Source of the DNA: Nonomuraea pusilla
GTDB lineage: Bacteria > Actinomycetota > Actinomycetes > Streptosporangiales > Streptosporangiaceae
NCBI RefSeq assembly: GCF_900109355.1
Contig: NZ_FOBF01000002.1
Coordinates: 310,001 to 374,000, forward strand
Direction of reading: 5' to 3'
Length of the DNA: 64,000 bases
Below the pieces are notes generated by a model that had not been told where the DNA came from, did not search any database, and was given only the letters and a program-made list of their open reading frames with translations. Of this stretch, positions 60,857 through 64,000 are shown one piece after another. Numbering within the stretch: position 1 is the first letter of the stretch; each line of letters begins with the position of its first letter. The translations under genes were made by a program, and so were the position numbers.

Positions 60857-61432
60857 ATGCCGACAGCCAGCCCGGATCGCAGGGTGCGGCGGACCAGGGA
60901 ACTCCTTCGCCGTGCCCTGGTGGAGCTGATCCTGGAGACGGGCTACGACCGGATCACCGTGCAGCACATCATCGATCGCGCCGACGTCGGCCGCTCCACC
61001 TTCTACGCGCACTACACCGACAAGGACGATCTCCTGCTCGGCAACCTGGAGGAGTTGGCGGCGGCGTTCGAGGAGCACATGGAGCGCCACTTCGCCAGCC
61101 GTACTGAGCCCAATCCGGTGCTGGCCGCCTTCGAGCACGCCGAGCGGCAGCGCAACCTGTACAAGGCGCTGGCCGGGAGGCGGGGCGCGGAAGTGATCAG
61201 AGCCGGGCTGCGCCGCAGGATCGAGGAGGTCATGGCGCGGCGGATGCCGGAGTTCCTGCCGCGCCGGGACGGCGCGGTGCCGGTGGAGGTCACCATGGAG
61301 TTCCTGCTGAGCTCGCTGCTCGGTTTGCTGGTGTGGTGGCTGGACGACGACCTGCCGTACACGGCCGAGGAGATGGCCGACATGTACATGCGGCTGATCG
61401 CGCCCGGGGTTCAGGCCGTCTACGGAATCTGA
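60857..61432 (+). CDS. TetR-family regulator
   Basis: 191 residues from the ATG at 60857 (TGGAGG 7 bases ahead). HTH: LLRRALVELILETGYDRITVQHIIDRADVGRSTFYAHYTDKDDLL. The C-terminal domain (TetR_C_33-like) ends MADMYMRLIAPGVQAVYGI. It lies 116 bases upstream of an ABC exporter on the same strand and probably controls it via shared TGTTCA sites. Confidence 0.92.
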   Translation: MPTASPDRRVRRTRELLRRALVELILETGYDRITVQHIIDRADVGRSTFYAHYTDKDDLLLGNLEELAAAFEEHMERHFASRTEPNPVLAAFEHAERQRNLYKALAGRRGAEVIRAGLRRRIEEVMARRMPEFLPRRDGAVPVEVTMEFLLSSLLGLLVWWLDDDLPYTAEEMADMYMRLIAPGVQAVYGI

Positions 61433-61453
61433 ACAATTTCGCTGATCTGTTCA
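61430..61453. promoter_or_regulatory. Second TetR site before the ABC exporter
   Basis: TGAACA (61430-61435) and TGTTCA (61448-61453), half-sites identical to those at 60800-60811 but further apart, overlap the TetR stop. An operator for the exporter genes is inferred. Confidence 0.45.
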
Positions 61454-61548
61454 CTACCGCACTGAACTGCGGTTTCGTCGATTGACCGCGCCTCTCCATG
61501 TCGAACATCGTGTACTGAAACTGACTCGATGTTCCGATAGGAGGCCAG

Positions 61549-62226
61549 GTGCCCGTCATCGACGTACGCGAGGTCACCAAGACCTACGACACCCCGCAAG
61601 GCCCGTTCACGGCTCTGCGCCGCGTCTCGCTCAAGACCAACGCCGGCGAGTTTCTCGCGGTGGTCGGCCGCTCCGGCAGCGGCAAGTCCACCCTGATCAA
61701 CATGATCACCGGGATCGACCGGCCGACCAGCGGCGAGGTGCACGTCGCCGGAGCCGCCGTGCATGAGCTGGACCAGCAGGCGCTGGCCGTTTGGCGCGGG
61801 CGCAACGTCGGCGTGGTGTTCCAGTTCTTCCAGCTGTTGCCCACGCTGACCGTCGCCGAGAACGTCATGCTGCCCATGGACTTCTGCGACACCTACCCGC
61901 GCGCCGAGCGCCGCCCCAGGGCACTGGCGCTGCTGGAACGGTTCGGCATCGCCCAGCAGGCCGACAAGCTGCCCGCCGCGTTGTCCGGCGGCCAGCAGCA
62001 GCGCGCCGCCATCGCCCGCGCGCTGGCCAACGACCCGCCGCTGCTGGTGGCCGACGAACCCACCGGCAACCTGGACTCGTCCACCGCAATCGCGGTGCTG
62101 GAGCTGTTCGCGGCCATCGCCGCCGAGGGCACCACCGTCGTCATGGTCACGCACGGCAGCGACGCGGCCCCGTACATCACCTCGACCGTGGAGCTGGCCG
62201 ACGCGACGGTGAGCGCGCATGTCTAG
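61549..62226 (+). CDS. ABC exporter ATP-binding protein (MacB/LolD-like)
   Basis: 225 residues from a GTG at 61549. Walker [17 protein letters not shown]-loop [14 protein letters not shown], signature [15 protein letters not shown], Walker [15 protein letters not shown]-loop MVTHGSDAA. The group works with FtsX-like permeases as mechanotransmission pumps. Its stop overlaps the permease start by 8 bases, confirming partnership. Confidence 0.93.
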   Translation: MPVIDVREVTKTYDTPQGPFTALRRVSLKTNAGEFLAVVGRSGSGKSTLINMITGIDRPTSGEVHVAGAAVHELDQQALAVWRGRNVGVVFQFFQLLPTLTVAENVMLPMDFCDTYPRAERRPRALALLERFGIAQQADKLPAALSGGQQQRAAIARALANDPPLLVADEPTGNLDSSTAIAVLELFAAIAAEGTTVVMVTHGSDAAPYITSTVELADATVSAHV

Positions 62227-64000
62227 CCCGTTGTCTGAGCGGTTGTCCGGGCCGCGCTGGCGCAAGCTCCGCCGTGACATGGCTCTGGCCTGGGGACGTA
62301 CGGTCATGATGATCGTGGCCATCGCGGCCGGGGTGACCGGCATCGGCGCCGTGCTCAGCGCGAACGCGATCGCCTCACGCGAGATCACCCGCAACTACCT
62401 CGGCACTGCCCCCGCCGCGGCCACCCTGGAGCTGGATCGGGCCGACGCCGCGCTGGCCGAGCAGGTCCGCGGCCGCCCCGGCATCACCGACGCCCAGGCC
62501 AGAGCCACTCTCACCGCCACGATGCGGATCGGACCCGACGAATGGCGGACGCTGGTGCTGTTCGTGGTGCCCGACTTCGACGACATGCGGATCTCCACGT
62601 TCGCCCGCGAGTCCGGGGCCTGGCCACCGCCGTCGGGCACCATGCTGATCGAACGTGCTGCCAGGGACATGGTGCCGCCCGGACCCGTCGAGGTCCGCCT
62701 GCCCGGCGGACAGAGCCGCACCATCACCGTCTCCGGCACCGTGCACGACCCCTCGCTCGCCCCCGCATGGCAAGATCGCGCCGGCTACGGCTACATCACC
62801 CCGCAGACGCTCGCCGTGCTCGGCGGGAGCGCCACCTTGGACGAGCTGAAGATCCGCACCGAGGCCACCACCCGGGAAGGCATCGCGCAGACCAGCCGCG
62901 AGCTGGCGGCCTGGCTGCGCACCCAGGGGAACCAGGTGCACGAGATCCAGGTGCCGCCGCCCGGGCAGCACCCGCACGAGGGGCAGATGCAGGCGCTCAT
63001 GCTGATGCTGCTGATCTTCGCGTTGCTCGGGCTCATGCTGGCCGCGATCCTGGTGGCGGCCGTGATCGGCGGCATGCTGGTGCAGCAGATCCGCCAGATC
63101 GGTGTGATGAAGGCCATCGGCGCCCGCACCGGCCAGATCGCCGGCCTGTACGCCGTCCAGGTGCTGCTGCTCGGCCTGGCCGCCGCCGCGGTCGGCGTCC
63201 CGGTCGGGACGCTCGCCGGCCGCGCGTTCGCGGATGTGGTGGCCGATCTGCTCAACCTGAACCTGCACAGCCAGGCCGTCCCGCTGTGGGTGTACGCCAG
63301 CCAGCTCGTGGCGGCCGTGCTGGTGCCGCTCCTGGTGGCGGCCGTGCCGATCCGCCGGGCCGCCCGCCTCACCATCCGCGAGGCAATCAGCGACTACGGC
63401 GTACGCCAGGAGACCGTCTCGGCCCGGCTGACCGGGCTCAGCCGTACCCTGCTGATGGCGTTGCGCAACGCCTTCCGCCGCCGTGCCCGGCTCGCACTCA
63501 CCCTTGGCCTGCTGTCGGTCGGCGGCGCGCTGTTCCTGGCCGGCCTGAACGTGGCCGCCGCCTGGCAACGCACCGTCGACGACGGCATGGCCGCCCGCCG
63601 CTACGACATGGAGGTACGGCTGGCCGCCGCCGACCCCGCCCTCGTCGAGCGCATCCGCACCACTCCCGGCGTCACCCGTGTGGAGACCTGGGGAGGCGCC
63701 CCCACCGCCGCCGGGGACGTGGTCTCCACCTACCCCGACGGCGGTCATGGCAGCTTCAGCCTGCGCGGCGTCCCGGAGGACTCCAGACTTCTGGACCTGC
63801 CCCTCACCTCGGGCCGATGGCTGGCCCCCGGCGACACGAACGCAGTCGTGCTGAACTCCATGGCCGCCAACCCGCTCCCGGACGCGAAAGCCGGCGACAC
63901 CCTCACCCTCAACCTCGACGGCCGCGCCACCACCTGGCACATCGTCGGCACCGTCCGGGAGATCGGCTCACCGGCCGCCGCCTACGTCACCAAGACCGCC
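62219..64000 (+). CDS. FtsX-like ABC permease (C-terminus beyond window)
   Basis: At least 594 residues, no stop before the window end. ATG at 62219 overlaps the ATPase stop. First membrane helix near [17 protein letters not shown], periplasmic MacB_PCD-type domain (about 60-250), then three helices ([26 protein letters not shown] and following, about 260-370) with [14 protein letters not shown] coupling motif, and a second FtsX unit beginning [14 protein letters not shown]. It is a two-unit exporter permease under TetR control; substrate unknown. Confidence 0.9.
   Translation, partial: MSSPLSERLSGPRWRKLRRDMALAWGRTVMMIVAIAAGVTGIGAVLSANAIASREITRNYLGTAPAAATLELDRADAALAEQVRGRPGITDAQARATLTATMRIGPDEWRTLVLFVVPDFDDMRISTFARESGAWPPPSGTMLIERAARDMVPPGPVEVRLPGGQSRTITVSGTVHDPSLAPAWQDRAGYGYITPQTLAVLGGSATLDELKIRTEATTREGIAQTSRELAAWLRTQGNQVHEIQVPPPGQHPHEGQMQALMLMLLIFALLGLMLAAILVAAVIGGMLVQQIRQIGVMKAIGARTGQIAGLYAVQVLLLGLAAAAVGVPVGTLAGRAFADVVADLLNLNLHSQAVPLWVYASQLVAAVLVPLLVAAVPIRRAARLTIREAISDYGVRQETVSARLTGLSRTLLMALRNAFRRRARLALTLGLLSVGGALFLAGLNVAAAWQRTVDDGMAARRYDMEVRLAAADPALVERIRTTPGVTRVETWGGAPTAAGDVVSTYPDGGHGSFSLRGVPEDSRLLDLPLTSGRWLAPGDTNAVVLNSMAANPLPDAKAGDTLTLNLDGRATTWHIVGTVREIGSPAAAYVTKTA

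Overview
The window is high-GC DNA with strongly GC-biased third codon positions, many GTG/TTG starts and 4-base stop/start overlaps. It carries families typical of filamentous actinomycetes: TipA-like MerR, an ECF41 sigma factor, an AfsR/BTAD regulator, WYL and PadR regulators, and an Rv2578c-like radical SAM protein. A Streptosporangiales host (for example Nonomuraea) fits best, but this is inference; no rRNA or tRNA was seen. It reads as a chromosomal segment rich in regulators and specialised metabolism, with several decayed gene stretches.

Layout. 0-6.2 kb: regulator/effector modules (ArsR with SRPBCC, two divergent MerR genes, PadR with a hydrolase, ECF41 sigma factor divergent from a carboxymuconolactone-decarboxylase-like target). 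6.2-7.6 kb: repeats and gene relics. 7.7-10.5 kb: NmrA-like reductase, haloalkane dehalogenase, a dehydrogenase relic and a P-loop kinase. 10.9-15.6 kb: XRE regulator, tyrosine recombinase, and a HypX gene followed by an XRE-MurA fusion. 16.1-21 kb: small proteins and a three-gene ABC-2 transporter. 21.7-26.4 kb: WYL regulator divergent from a hydrolase, then a gene graveyard holding a 0.9-kb unit bounded by 34-35 bp inverted repeats.

26.5-33.3 kb: an O-acetyltransferase next to a lanthipeptide locus. The locus has a MauE-thioredoxin membrane protein, an ABC exporter, a 56-residue precursor and a class IV (LanL-type) synthetase whose cyclase zinc site reads Cys/Cys-Cys-Gly. An intrinsic terminator lies between precursor and synthetase. 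33.7-40.0 kb: a FadR-type regulator divergent from an operon for a lactonase, a hydroxyacid-oxoacid transhydrogenase, a His-rich zinc-ribbon protein and a flavin/Fe-S D-2-hydroxyacid dehydrogenase. Together these could turn gamma-butyrolactone-type lactones into semialdehyde while recycling 2-hydroxyglutarate to 2-oxoglutarate.

40-50 kb: GNAT-DUF952 fusion, TetR with an SMR pump, radical SAM protein, PhyH-like dioxygenase, SnoaL/TetR pair, small secreted protein, L,D-transpeptidase, RecD2 helicase and a methyltransferase. 50.6-55.3 kb: serine hydrolase and a large AfsR/BTAD regulator. 55.4-58.5 kb: DGC protein and a feoABC ferrous-iron operon under an IdeR/DtxR-like iron box. 58.5-60.3 kb: cysK and cysE with unusual leader and spacer repeats. 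60.8-64 kb: a TetR regulator and a MacB-like ABC exporter running off the window edge.
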